DNA from: Helicobacter rappini
Lineage (GTDB): Bacteria; Campylobacterota; Campylobacteria; Campylobacterales; Helicobacteraceae
Assembly (NCBI RefSeq): GCF_900198625.1
Contig: NZ_FZPK01000014.1
Span: forward strand, 1-64,000
Length of the DNA stretch: 64,000 nucleotides
Direction of reading: 5' to 3'
Shown here: piece after piece, positions 9,549-18,134 of the stretch
How positions within the stretch are numbered: position 1 is the first letter of the stretch
How the letters are laid out: the number at the start of each line of letters is the position of its first letter
The notes under the pieces: generated by a model
What the model saw: only the letters and a program-made list of their open reading frames with translations
Databases searched by the model: none
Told to the model about the DNA's origin: nothing
Translations under genes and position numbers: made by a program

Positions 9549-10303
9549 TTAACTTTTATAATCTTTACAATCTCGCACACATCATAGTTATGACTTTTAC
9601 TTAGCATTCCAAAGATTTTAAAAATCTCTAGCAAAAAGCATTTGTCCTTAGAATCTAAAATAAGCAAACCGCATTCTTTAGATTCTGCCACTCTGCCTAA
9701 AAGCACGGGGCTACAATGTAGCTCTGTGATAGGGAAGCAGACATAAAGCATAGGTTGTACGCCAACTGCCCTTTGCTTTTCTTTAATGATGATTTCCACT
9801 AGCACATCAAAATGACTAAATTTATGCACTAAAAGTGGATATTTGACTTGAGATTCATAGAATTCCACGCCTAAAATATTTTTGCTTACAGGGTGGCTTC
9901 GTAAAATCTGCAAATCGCTCCTAGAATCTAAATATTCATCATCTTTAATATTTTGCAAAAAGGCTAATAAGTTTGTTATTTCACTCTCTGTGATAATCCC
10001 CCATTGCGTAAAATAGTAAAGATATTCACTAAGTTCATATAAGGCTTTTGTTTTGCCATTTGCCCCAATAAACTCACTTTGCCCTAAAGTGCTTAAAGCC
10101 AACTTTTCTTTATCATTTTTATCTACATCATAGCCGATTTGCCACTCAATGTAATGCTTTTGTGAAAATGGAATCTGTCTTGTCGCAGTGGGCAGTCCAT
10201 ATTCATAAAAGCTATTGCGTGTTTTTACTCTCGTTTTACCGCTTTGCGTGGTAAGTGGGATTTCTACAAAAATTTGTTGATTTTCACATTTTTGTATTTT
10301 CAT
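9512..10303 (-). CDS. Probable type II restriction endonuclease
   Basis: No nuclease motif is certain. The 263-residue protein lies directly downstream of an adenine methyltransferase gene and overlaps it by 20 bp, the arrangement expected for a restriction endonuclease partner. The N-terminus (residues 10-45) contains FVEIPLTTQSGKTRVKTR and YEYGLPTATRQIP. A relation to the R.Pab1 family is one hypothesis I could not test. The C-terminus (VNIKSLTSCKKQG) runs out of frame into the methyltransferase remnant, so the true end may have been altered by the same deletion. Confidence 0.5.
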   Translation of the reverse strand: MKIQKCENQQIFVEIPLTTQSGKTRVKTRNSFYEYGLPTATRQIPFSQKHYIEWQIGYDVDKNDKEKLALSTLGQSEFIGANGKTKALYELSEYLYYFTQWGIITESEITNLLAFLQNIKDDEYLDSRSDLQILRSHPVSKNILGVEFYESQVKYPLLVHKFSHFDVLVEIIIKEKQRAVGVQPMLYVCFPITELHCSPVLLGRVAESKECGLLILDSKDKCFLLEIFKIFGMLSKSHNYDVCEIVKIIKVNIKSLTSCKKQG

Positions 10304-11417
10304 AATGCACTCCTAGTAAATTTTTAAAATACTGCAAAATTTCAGGGCTTAGAATCTTGCTTTCACTTGCCATTATAAAGTGAGATTCTAAGGCTTTAAA
10401 TTGTTGAAAATCAATCATCACATCACAATTTCCAAAATAATAAGGAATATGAGATAAAAATGATTTAAACACATCAACATAGCAATAAAGGCTATATTTT
10501 TCTTGTGTTACAAAAATCGTATTGCTATTTTCTTTATTTATAAAAGTCTTAGAGCGACGCAGGGCATTTATATCACGCATTGTGTAAAACATCGCTTTGA
10601 TTTTAGAGCCTACTACACGCTTTTTATTAGGATATTTATCAATATAATTGCCAATATAATCAAACCCCTTTAGGCTAAATTCTTTTTCATTTATTGTCTT
10701 AAATTTAAAATTACAAATATATTCATAATCCATTCCCTTATTATCCCTTTTATACAGAGCGATAATAATAGGAAAATACCCCTTAGAATCCTTGCAAAAA
10801 AATTGAGAGCTAATGATTGTAGAATCTACAAGTTTATAAGCTTTTGTAAAATCTTTTAATGCGGTAAAATTTGCCCTTTTTATCAAATATGAAAGTGGGT
10901 GCAAAACACAGATAAAATCCGCTTTTAATCTCTCATAAGATCGTAAAAAGCTTATGCCTATATCTCTATGTTGCAAAGCAGAATCTATTTGTATGGATTC
11001 TTTATTTTTAAGATGATTTTGCACGATGGAAGTTCTATCATTATAAGGCGGATTGCCTATGATAATGAGCCTATCGGTTTGTGCGATAGAAAAATGCTCC
11101 CTAGTAACATTATGCAATGCGTTTTTATGAAGCAAAATCACCTTAGAATCCAATGTGCGTTTTGCGATATGTAAAGCCGTTTTATCAATATCAGTTCCTA
11201 TGATTTTACTAAAGCTATCTTTAGCAAATCCGCTTTTTATAATGGCTTGTGATTGCAAGAAATTCCCACTTCCGCACGAGCTATCAAGTAGCACATAATC
11301 TTTAGAATCTACATATTTTTTAAGCATTATATAGACTGCATTGACCAAAAAATCAGCAGTATAAAAACTGCCGAGATTGATTTTTTCTTGTGTGCTTAAA
11401 TGCGTTGGTTTTGTCAT
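10284..11417 (-). CDS. Type II N6-adenine DNA methyltransferase
   Basis: This enzyme transfers a methyl group from SAM to adenine in a specific DNA site. Visible motifs are LGSFYTADF near the N-terminus (motif X-like), LLDSSCGSGNFL (motif I, SAM binding) and IIGNPPYND (motif IV, catalytic NPPY). The frame is open up to 11471, but the ATG at 11417 (MTKPTHLSTQEK) is preferred because the upstream codons overlap the end of guaA; it starts 10 bp after the guaA stop. Length from this start is 377 residues. Its partner is the following restriction-like gene. The recognition site is unknown. Confidence 0.85.
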   Translation of the reverse strand: MTKPTHLSTQEKINLGSFYTADFLVNAVYIMLKKYVDSKDYVLLDSSCGSGNFLQSQAIIKSGFAKDSFSKIIGTDIDKTALHIAKRTLDSKVILLHKNALHNVTREHFSIAQTDRLIIIGNPPYNDRTSIVQNHLKNKESIQIDSALQHRDIGISFLRSYERLKADFICVLHPLSYLIKRANFTALKDFTKAYKLVDSTIISSQFFCKDSKGYFPIIIALYKRDNKGMDYEYICNFKFKTINEKEFSLKGFDYIGNYIDKYPNKKRVVGSKIKAMFYTMRDINALRRSKTFINKENSNTIFVTQEKYSLYCYVDVFKSFLSHIPYYFGNCDVMIDFQQFKALESHFIMASESKILSPEILQYFKNLLGVHYENTKM

Positions 11418-11427
11418 TGAATTATCT

Positions 11428-14400
11428 CTACTCCCACTCAATAGTTCCCGGGGGTTTTGAGGTGATGTCATACACTACGCGATTAATGCCTTTTACTTCG
11501 TTAATAATGCGGTTTGAGACAGATTCTAAAAATGCGTGGGGTAAGTGTGAGAAACTCGCTGTCATTCCGTCCATTGCTTCTACTGCCCGGACACAAATAG
11601 TATTATCATAAGTGCGGTTATCGCCCATTACGCCCACACTTCGCACATTTAAAAGCACACAAAATGCCTGCCACACAGAATCATACAAGCCCCATTTATG
11701 TAGCTCTTCTATGAAAATAGAATCTGCTTCTTTCAAAAGCTCTAAATCCGCCGCATTCACCTCGCCCATAATGCGTATGGCAAGTCCGGGTCCGGGGAAT
11801 GGGTGTCGCATAAGCATAGATTCTGGCATTCCTAATTCTCTGCCTAACGCCCTTACCTCGTCCTTAAACAGCTCTCGCAAAGGCTCGATTAACTCAAACT
11901 TCATCCATTCAGGCAGTCCGCCGACATTATGGTGGCTTTTTATCGTTTTGCTAGGACCTTTCACGCTCACAGATTCAATCACATCTGGGTAGAGTGTGCC
12001 TTGTGCTAGGAATTTTATCTCGCCTTTTGTGTTGTGCTTTTTGGCTTCAGCTTCAAAGACTTCTATGAAGGTTTCGCCGATGATTTTGCGTTTCTTTTCC
12101 GGATCTGTAACGCCCTTTAATCGCCCTAAAAATAGCTCCCTAGCGTCCGCTACAATCAAAGGCACTTTTAAGTTTTCTCTAAACATCGCTTCTACCGCTT
12201 CTCTCTCGCCCTTTCTTAAAAGTCCAGTATCTACAAAAACAGGGATAAGATTCTCCCCTATGGCACGATAAAGAAGTGTAGCTACTACGCTAGAATCTAC
12301 TCCACCACTCACAGCACATAAAACCTTAGAAAATTCAGCTTTTTCTAAAGAAACTTCGTTTTGCGAAAAATCGCTGCGGTCATTTATGTTTAATAAACTC
12401 CTTGCTTCAAAATCTGCACAACCCTTAAAATCATCACAAAATCCTTCCGCATTAGAATCTAACTTCTTGTCATTTTGAGCCATAGGCGAAAAATCCCTTC
12501 TAGAATCTATGTTAGATGTTTCGCTACGCTCAACATGACAATTATTAGAATCTGCACTCCCCCCTTGTGCTATGCCTAAAGTTTCAAAACTTCTCCACTT
12601 CTCTTTTAAAAGCGTTAGCACTAATTCATTATTAATATCTCTCTCGCCATTTGCCACAAAACCTAGCTTTTTATAGAATCTTAATGCACCAATATTTTCT
12701 TCATATACACTAAGATAGATTTCATCTTTTTTAAACCTACTAAAAAGTTCATCTATAAGTCTGCTAAATGCCTTGCTGCCAAACCCTCTGCCGCTGAAAG
12801 CCTTATCAATCATAAATCGATCGACCCACACTCTATCTTCGCATGGCACATAGCCATACATCACAAAGCCAATGGGAGTGCTATCACTATAAATAGCCCT
12901 TGTCTCCCAGTAGTCTAGCTTTTTTGCTTCATTTATAGAATCTAGATTAGATTCTATAAATCTTTTTTGCTCTTCACAAACACTTAAAGCACATACACTT
13001 GAGAGATTATGTTCGGTAATAGGATTAAAGGATATGCCCTTGCAATCTTGATTAGAATCCACTTTTTTAGACTCCCCTAATACCTTTTCACGCAGTTTTA
13101 CAATCTCACTTTCCGCAAAATTCCGCATATTCCAGCTTGTATCCGCCCCACAAATCCCCACGGCAAAATTCCGCAAAATCTCCCCACCGCATTCACTATG
13201 CACCACTTCTGGGTGAAATTGCAAAGCATACACTCTCCGCTTAAAATCGGCGATAGCACAATAATGCGTATTCCCACTTTTAGCTAACTCCACAAAGCCA
13301 CTAGGTAGAGACTCTACCTTATCAGCATGACTCATCCACACGATAGAATCTTGCTTCACATTAGCAAATAATGCTATCTTGTTATTCTTATTTTCTATAT
13401 TATTATGAGTATTACCCCTTAGCGTTGAATATGTGCTTATAAGCAAAGATTCTCTATCGCAATATAGAGAATCTTGCAATAAGAATGAACGCAATGAAAG
13501 TTTCAGCTTGTCTTTTGTAACCCCATAAATAAAGCAGGGCAATTCTGTATTATGATAGTTATACACGAGATTTTTATCTACATTTGATATTTCATTTTCA
13601 AGGTGTTTAAAGTGAGTGTCATCACGGCTTTTAATAAAGCCCAGATACTCATATAATAGCCCTGCTTCATCTTGCTCTAAAAGGCAAGGTAGCGTAATTG
13701 TCTCACTCTCATTTGTATGCAATAATGCTTGTAATAATGCTATACCCTCTTTTTCTAGCTTTGCTTTTTTCGTGCATAAAAATATCTCTACAAAGCTATT
13801 TTTATCTGCTTTATCATATACGACTAAAAAGCCTAATGCTTCATTTTCTTTCGCATTCTCTTCTATACTTTCAATCACCAAGCATTGATGACATTTTGAG
13901 AGAATGTCTTGCATATTTTTACCACTACTAATGATTGCTTCTTGTGATACATGCGTATGCGTTTTTGCAAAGTATTCTTGCCATAACGCACTTAAATCTA
14001 GCACTTCTTTAGAATCTAGCGTATTCAATGAATTAATTTTTAGATTTAATCTGCTAAGATTTTTTTGCAAAGATTCTAGAGATTCCATAGAATCTGTGTA
14101 GCTATATTTTGTATAAGAGAGTGGATTTATCCTGCTTGTAGCACAAAACTCTGTGCATTTTGTATTGCTATTTTCATCAGTTACAATCCCCATTTTTTCC
14201 ATGCCAACTCTCTTTGCTACATTTTGTGCAGCAATATCTTCTTCCCTGCATAGTGAATACATCTCTTTTACACGCAAATGCTTAAAGGCATATTCCTTAC
14301 ATGCAAGGGCTACTTCAATAGCATAGCCTTTATGCAAATGGTCTTTATGCAATACATACTGCATTTCAAGATATTTTGTATAATGAAGTCCTGCAAGTCC

Positions 14401-17022
14401 AATCACGCTGCCATTATTTTTATCAGTGATAACCCACCAGCCAACGCCAAATCGATCTATACTGCTTTGTTCTCTCTCTATCCAAGTCTGCACTTCTTCT
14501 TCGCTTAATGCACCATTGAAAGATTGCATAGTCTCTTTATCTTGCAAGATTGCCCTAAGCATAGGATAATCGAAATCTTTATAAGGACGCAATATCGTGC
14601 GGTTTGTCTCAAGGCTAAAATGCGTTGTATTTGTGTTTTTGATTCTATATACAAGCCGCTGCATTTCTCTACCACGATAAGTCCAAGTCGTCTCTCCAAG
14701 CAAATATGCTTGTAGTTTATTTGCTACCGCCTTTGACGCTTCACTATCTTCTTTAATAAGCAAGTATAGCTCTTTTGCTTTCAATACGCTAAAAGCATAA
14801 TGCTTGCACCCAAGTGCCACTTCAGCACCATAGCCCTTTTTCCAATGGCTTTTTGCGATGATATAGGTCATGCCAAGCACTTTTTTATCATTATATGTTT
14901 GCAAACTAAGTCCTGCTTGTCCTATCATTGCCCCGCTTTCTTTCTCTATCACAGCCCAAAGCCCAAAGCCAAACTTTTTGTATCTCTCTAACTGCGTGTT
15001 AAGCCACTCTTGCACACTTGAATCATTAAAGTTATACTCCCATGAACTCATTACTTCATGATCAAGCAGCATAGCATTAAGCCCTGCTGTATCACTTTTA
15101 CGCATAGCCCTTATTATAAGTCTTTCTGTCTCAAATAAAGGCATATCATAGCTAAGATTAAAAGAACGCATGAGTAACGCACTACTTGCCTTAAAATGCA
15201 CGAGCGCTAAATCCCTATTATGTGAATCTCTAGGGCTTCTGCCAAAGATAGCAAAGCCTAGTGTATGATAGAATGCAATCGCATCAGTATTTGCTTCATT
15301 ACAATCAACTAGAATATAATCATAATCGCCTAAGCCAGATTCTAAAGCCTTTGCTATCAATGCTTTTCCAACACCTTTTTTAAAAGCACTAGGTGTTATA
15401 AAGAGTGCTTCAATCTTATTGCCTCGCAACGCAATAAAGCCTAGCTTTTTGTCGTAATCGCTTGCTACAATAATATGCGTAGAATCTAGATTCCCAACCA
15501 CTTGGGCGGGTGCAGGGCTTTGGGGTGCAAAATGTATAGAATCTAGATTCTCTACCAAATCTGGGTGGGTGCAGGGTTTAGGGTGTGTTATTTTGGAATC
15601 TAGATTCTTGTTTGACTGCGTTGTCTCTTTGCCACTTTTGCAGGAGTTTGATATTGCAACTGCGCCATTATCGTCTAGATAACTCCTTGTTGCAATATCT
15701 ACACAACCTGCAAAATTGCCTAAAGATACTTCCGCAGAACTCTTCATTGTGCGTTTTGTAGAATCTAGATTCCGTGTCAAACTAGATTCCAAACAAATAG
15801 AATCTAAAAGATTCTCCATATCATTTGCAATCTCATCAATATCCTTTGCTTTCAAAAAATGATGGGTTGCATGCACAGAATCTCTCCATATCCTTAAAAG
15901 CTCATCTTTTGTATCGCTACTCATAGGATTATTTTTTGTATAACTTGCAAACTCAAGCAAGACTTTTTTAGAATCATTTGCATTTAAATCTAGCCCTATA
16001 TAATCACTTGCCTTTAGCATATAGACAAAATGCGCTATATCTTTATTATCAAAAGTTTTATTACTTTTACCTATGATACGCATTTCAAGTCGCTTTGCTA
16101 GATTCTGTGGAGCGATATTATCCGTTTTTATAAGACTTATAAGCAGGGGCAAACCTAGCTCTTTAAACGCATATTCCATACACATTTTAGCTGCTTTACT
16201 TGCCAAGCCTTTATGCCAATGACTTTTTTTAAAGATATAGCCTAGTTCAGGTAATAATGGTGCTTTAGAATCTAGCAAGGTTTGCATAGCATGTTGTGTT
16301 GCATGGTTTAAATAGTCTGTATTACTCAAACTCGCCTTAATTGTGTCATAAAGATTAGAATCTTGCACACTCTGCCATGTAATGCCACACTGCCCCACTA
16401 TCTCATTACTGCTTTTTTCAACGACTGCAAATAAGCCAAAACCATACTTTCTATATGACTGCATTTGCTTATCTAGCCATTCTTTTGCCTCTTGTTTGCT
16501 TAAAGCCCTGCCCCATGCACTCATCACTTCAGAATCTAAAAGCATAGATTCTATATCCTCTAAATCACTTGAGACAAACTCTCGCAAGATAAGCGTATGG
16601 CTTGTTATTTGCTTTATATTATTGCTTTCAATATTGTTTGTATGTGTGCTATGAGATTCCATATCATAAGTTTTAGAATCTCCATTTAAAATCGTTAAAA
16701 CCGCCCTACCAAACTCTTGAGCTTCAGCCTTTACCACACTCCCACCAAAAAAGTGTGCGATATACTGCATACCATAGCAAATGCCAAGTATAGGAATATT
16801 TAAATCAAAGATTCTAGAATCTGGTTTATATGCCCCTTCCTCATACACACTTGCTGGACCGCCACTTAAAATGATACCTTTAGGCTTTTTTGCCTTAATA
16901 GAATCTAGTGTTTCAAAATAGGGGACAATCTCTGTATAAATGCCATATTCACGCAATCTTCTTGCAATAAGCTGTGTATATTGAGAACCAAAATCAAGGA
17001 CTAAAATCTGCGGATTATTCAT
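11428..17022 (-). CDS. guaA: Giant GMP synthase with embedded GNAT acetyltransferase domains
   Basis: GuaA makes GMP from XMP, glutamine and ATP and is normally about 510 residues; this uninterrupted frame has 1864. Residues 1-113 are the first half of the class I glutamine amidotransferase (LDFGSQY; nucleophile Cys82 in GICYGMQ). About 1100 residues follow with GNAT-like domains near 142-340, 353-612 (itself split by a repeat-rich linker at 412-516), 628-797, 801-965 and a weaker one near 1003-1150. The amidotransferase resumes at about 1214 (VWMSHADKV; catalytic His1270 and Glu1272 in [10 protein letters not shown]). A sixth GNAT (1328-1476, [10 protein letters not shown]) and a palindromic-repeat linker precede the ATP pyrophosphatase domain (P-loop SGGVDSS near 1572; end TIEWE). 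All catalytic GuaA residues remain, so an active enzyme is likely. The role of the GNAT domains is unknown. Confidence 0.93.
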   Translation of the reverse strand: MNNPQILVLDFGSQYTQLIARRLREYGIYTEIVPYFETLDSIKAKKPKGIILSGGPASVYEEGAYKPDSRIFDLNIPILGICYGMQYIAHFFGGSVVKAEAQEFGRAVLTILNGDSKTYDMESHSTHTNNIESNNIKQITSHTLILREFVSSDLEDIESMLLDSEVMSAWGRALSKQEAKEWLDKQMQSYRKYGFGLFAVVEKSSNEIVGQCGITWQSVQDSNLYDTIKASLSNTDYLNHATQHAMQTLLDSKAPLLPELGYIFKKSHWHKGLASKAAKMCMEYAFKELGLPLLISLIKTDNIAPQNLAKRLEMRIIGKSNKTFDNKDIAHFVYMLKASDYIGLDLNANDSKKVLLEFASYTKNNPMSSDTKDELLRIWRDSVHATHHFLKAKDIDEIANDMENLLDSICLESSLTRNLDSTKRTMKSSAEVSLGNFAGCVDIATRSYLDDNGAVAISNSCKSGKETTQSNKNLDSKITHPKPCTHPDLVENLDSIHFAPQSPAPAQVVGNLDSTHIIVASDYDKKLGFIALRGNKIEALFITPSAFKKGVGKALIAKALESGLGDYDYILVDCNEANTDAIAFYHTLGFAIFGRSPRDSHNRDLALVHFKASSALLMRSFNLSYDMPLFETERLIIRAMRKSDTAGLNAMLLDHEVMSSWEYNFNDSSVQEWLNTQLERYKKFGFGLWAVIEKESGAMIGQAGLSLQTYNDKKVLGMTYIIAKSHWKKGYGAEVALGCKHYAFSVLKAKELYLLIKEDSEASKAVANKLQAYLLGETTWTYRGREMQRLVYRIKNTNTTHFSLETNRTILRPYKDFDYPMLRAILQDKETMQSFNGALSEEEVQTWIEREQSSIDRFGVGWWVITDKNNGSVIGLAGLHYTKYLEMQYVLHKDHLHKGYAIEVALACKEYAFKHLRVKEMYSLCREEDIAAQNVAKRVGMEKMGIVTDENSNTKCTEFCATSRINPLSYTKYSYTDSMESLESLQKNLSRLNLKINSLNTLDSKEVLDLSALWQEYFAKTHTHVSQEAIISSGKNMQDILSKCHQCLVIESIEENAKENEALGFLVVYDKADKNSFVEIFLCTKKAKLEKEGIALLQALLHTNESETITLPCLLEQDEAGLLYEYLGFIKSRDDTHFKHLENEISNVDKNLVYNYHNTELPCFIYGVTKDKLKLSLRSFLLQDSLYCDRESLLISTYSTLRGNTHNNIENKNNKIALFANVKQDSIVWMSHADKVESLPSGFVELAKSGNTHYCAIADFKRRVYALQFHPEVVHSECGGEILRNFAVGICGADTSWNMRNFAESEIVKLREKVLGESKKVDSNQDCKGISFNPITEHNLSSVCALSVCEEQKRFIESNLDSINEAKKLDYWETRAIYSDSTPIGFVMYGYVPCEDRVWVDRFMIDKAFSGRGFGSKAFSRLIDELFSRFKKDEIYLSVYEENIGALRFYKKLGFVANGERDINNELVLTLLKEKWRSFETLGIAQGGSADSNNCHVERSETSNIDSRRDFSPMAQNDKKLDSNAEGFCDDFKGCADFEARSLLNINDRSDFSQNEVSLEKAEFSKVLCAVSGGVDSSVVATLLYRAIGENLIPVFVDTGLLRKGEREAVEAMFRENLKVPLIVADARELFLGRLKGVTDPEKKRKIIGETFIEVFEAEAKKHNTKGEIKFLAQGTLYPDVIESVSVKGPSKTIKSHHNVGGLPEWMKFELIEPLRELFKDEVRALGRELGMPESMLMRHPFPGPGLAIRIMGEVNAADLELLKEADSIFIEELHKWGLYDSVWQAFCVLLNVRSVGVMGDNRTYDNTICVRAVEAMDGMTASFSHLPHAFLESVSNRIINEVKGINRVVYDITSKPPGTIEWE
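12394..12451 (-). repeat. In-frame repeat unit in guaA, copy 1
   Basis: This stretch in the linker before the ATP pyrophosphatase domain aligns base for base, with few gaps, to 15679-15736 in the same gene. Both contain ACTCCTTG, then CAA.ATCT.CACAACC and end in CTTCCGCA. Translated, the copies read [13 protein letters not shown] and [13 protein letters not shown]. Two copies inside one gene, in the same frame, indicate a dispersed repeat that can be tolerated as protein linker. Confidence 0.7.
12468..12540. repeat. Palindromic repeat element inserted in frame in guaA
   Basis: Both ends are inverted copies of each other: one arm starts TGTCATTTTGAGCCATAGGC, and the other, read on the opposite strand, starts TGTCATGTTGAGCGTAGCG. 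On the guaA strand it is translated as CHVERSETS...[10 protein letters not shown] (residues about 1495-1520). Strings of the form HVERSETS...AQNDK occur as translated intergenic palindromes in many bacteria (general knowledge). Here the element sits inside an essential gene without breaking the frame. Confidence 0.8.
15679..15736 (-). repeat. In-frame repeat unit in guaA, copy 2
   Basis: This is the second copy of the repeat described at 12394-12451. It lies in the linker that splits the second GNAT domain. A short inverted pair surrounds part of it: GATATTGCAAC at 15649-15659 and its complement in GTTGCAATATC at 15689-15699. The same linker also contains two direct copies of a GGGTGCAGGG-type segment near 15509 and 15569. 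Confidence 0.7.
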
Positions 17023-17079
17023 AATATCTCCTTTTATACTATATAACTAACTATAACTTAAAGAGTCTTATTTAACTAG

Positions 17080-17085
17080 ATTATA
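17080..17085 (-). promoter_or_regulatory. Probable -10 box of the guaA promoter
   Basis: On the minus strand this reads TATAAT within TGATATAATC, followed by about 50 bp of leader to an AAAGGAGATATT ribosome-binding site and the guaA ATG. The 17023-17392 interval holds no gene; besides this box it contains the terminator-like hairpin at 17145-17174. Confidence 0.5.
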
Positions 17086-17144
17086 TCAAAAAAAATAAAA
17101 AATAAGTTATGATGAGTTTGTGTGAAATATCTTAAATAAAAATG

Positions 17145-17174
17145 CACTCTTTGATAAAAAATATAAAAAGAGTG
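17145..17174 (-). terminator. Hairpin terminator after the ZorB-like gene
   Basis: CACTCTTT (17145-17152) pairs with AAAGAGTG (17167-17174) around an AT-rich loop. Read on the minus strand the hairpin is followed by GCATTTTTATTT, as expected for intrinsic termination of the upstream 17393-22316 operon. The plus-strand side is also T-rich, so it could work in both directions. Confidence 0.5.
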
Positions 17175-17392
17175 TAATTTTTGTTTTATATATTATTTCG
17201 ACAATCAATAAGATACGATTTCAAATAATGTGTGATCGTTTTAGTTTAAGTGTGTCGAATATTCAGTAAAAGAATATACGAACAAATAGCAAAAAGATAT
17301 ATAAAATTAAGATAAATGTTGCACGATTGAACAATTTATAAATCCAAATAAAACCAACCATACAAGGGCAAGGAAGCATAGAATATAAAAAA

Positions 17393-18121
17393 CTAGCTTT
17401 TTACCCTATCTTTTTTCTGTGTATCTTTTTTCTTATTTTGTCCAGCCTGAAGTATCTTTTGAATCTGTTCGTTTGCCTTAAAGCTTGCTTGAAATTCAAC
17501 TCTTCTTGACAATTCATCGCTTGCTAGTGGTTTTGCAAAGCTTACGCCATTTGCACGCAAAAGTTTAATAAGCCATTCTTGCTTATCATTAATGCTAGGC
17601 AATGAAAAGCAATATTTTAGCACTTGAAAGGCTCTCTCTTGACTTAATTCAGCATTGCCCAAATACCTTCTCTCTAGTGATTGTGCGCCTTCCCAGTCTT
17701 TAGAGGTATGCCCCTCGATTCTAATATCTTCTATAAAATCTCTGTATTTTTCACCATATAAAATACGCACATAACGCGGGAAAAAATCATCTAATATCTT
17801 TTGGAATCTCTCTTTTACCCTCTTTTGTCCCACATCAAATAAAATGTCTTGCTTTTGAAATCGTATCGTTGTATCTTCATCTATGAAAGCGTCCCATTTC
17901 TTTAAATCCTTGCCAAACTCTTGCATTAAATCCTTGTAGAGTTCTTGTTGCAGGTTTGAATAATTCTCCGCTAAATCTCGCATTTTTTCATTCTGTATCT
18001 CTAGCTGCTTTTTTTCATTCTCTAAAGTTACCATAAAGGCTATGGCAATCATCATAAAAATCATCATAATGCCAGACATCATGTCTGATATGGTAATCCA
18101 ATGGCTTGACTTCTCTTCCAT
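17393..18121 (-). CDS. ZorB-like / MotB-like stator protein with OmpA-type peptidoglycan-binding domain
   Basis: The 242-residue protein has the MotB/ZorB plan. A single N-terminal membrane helix carries the proton-pathway aspartate (Asp13 in WITISDMMSGIMMIFMM). A short coiled-coil linker follows, then a C-terminal OmpA-like domain (IRIEGHTSKDWEG near 135, LSQERAFQVLKYC, SRRVEFQ) expected to bind peptidoglycan. It starts 13 bp after the ZorA-like gene, so the two should form one ion-driven motor complex in the inner membrane. Flagellar MotB is less likely because the partner has a huge coiled-coil tail. None of ZorC, ZorD or ZorE is adjacent. Confidence 0.8.
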   Translation of the reverse strand: MEEKSSHWITISDMMSGIMMIFMMIAIAFMVTLENEKKQLEIQNEKMRDLAENYSNLQQELYKDLMQEFGKDLKKWDAFIDEDTTIRFQKQDILFDVGQKRVKERFQKILDDFFPRYVRILYGEKYRDFIEDIRIEGHTSKDWEGAQSLERRYLGNAELSQERAFQVLKYCFSLPSINDKQEWLIKLLRANGVSFAKPLASDELSRRVEFQASFKANEQIQKILQAGQNKKKDTQKKDRVKS

Positions 18122-18134
18122 GTGCTTCCCTTAG

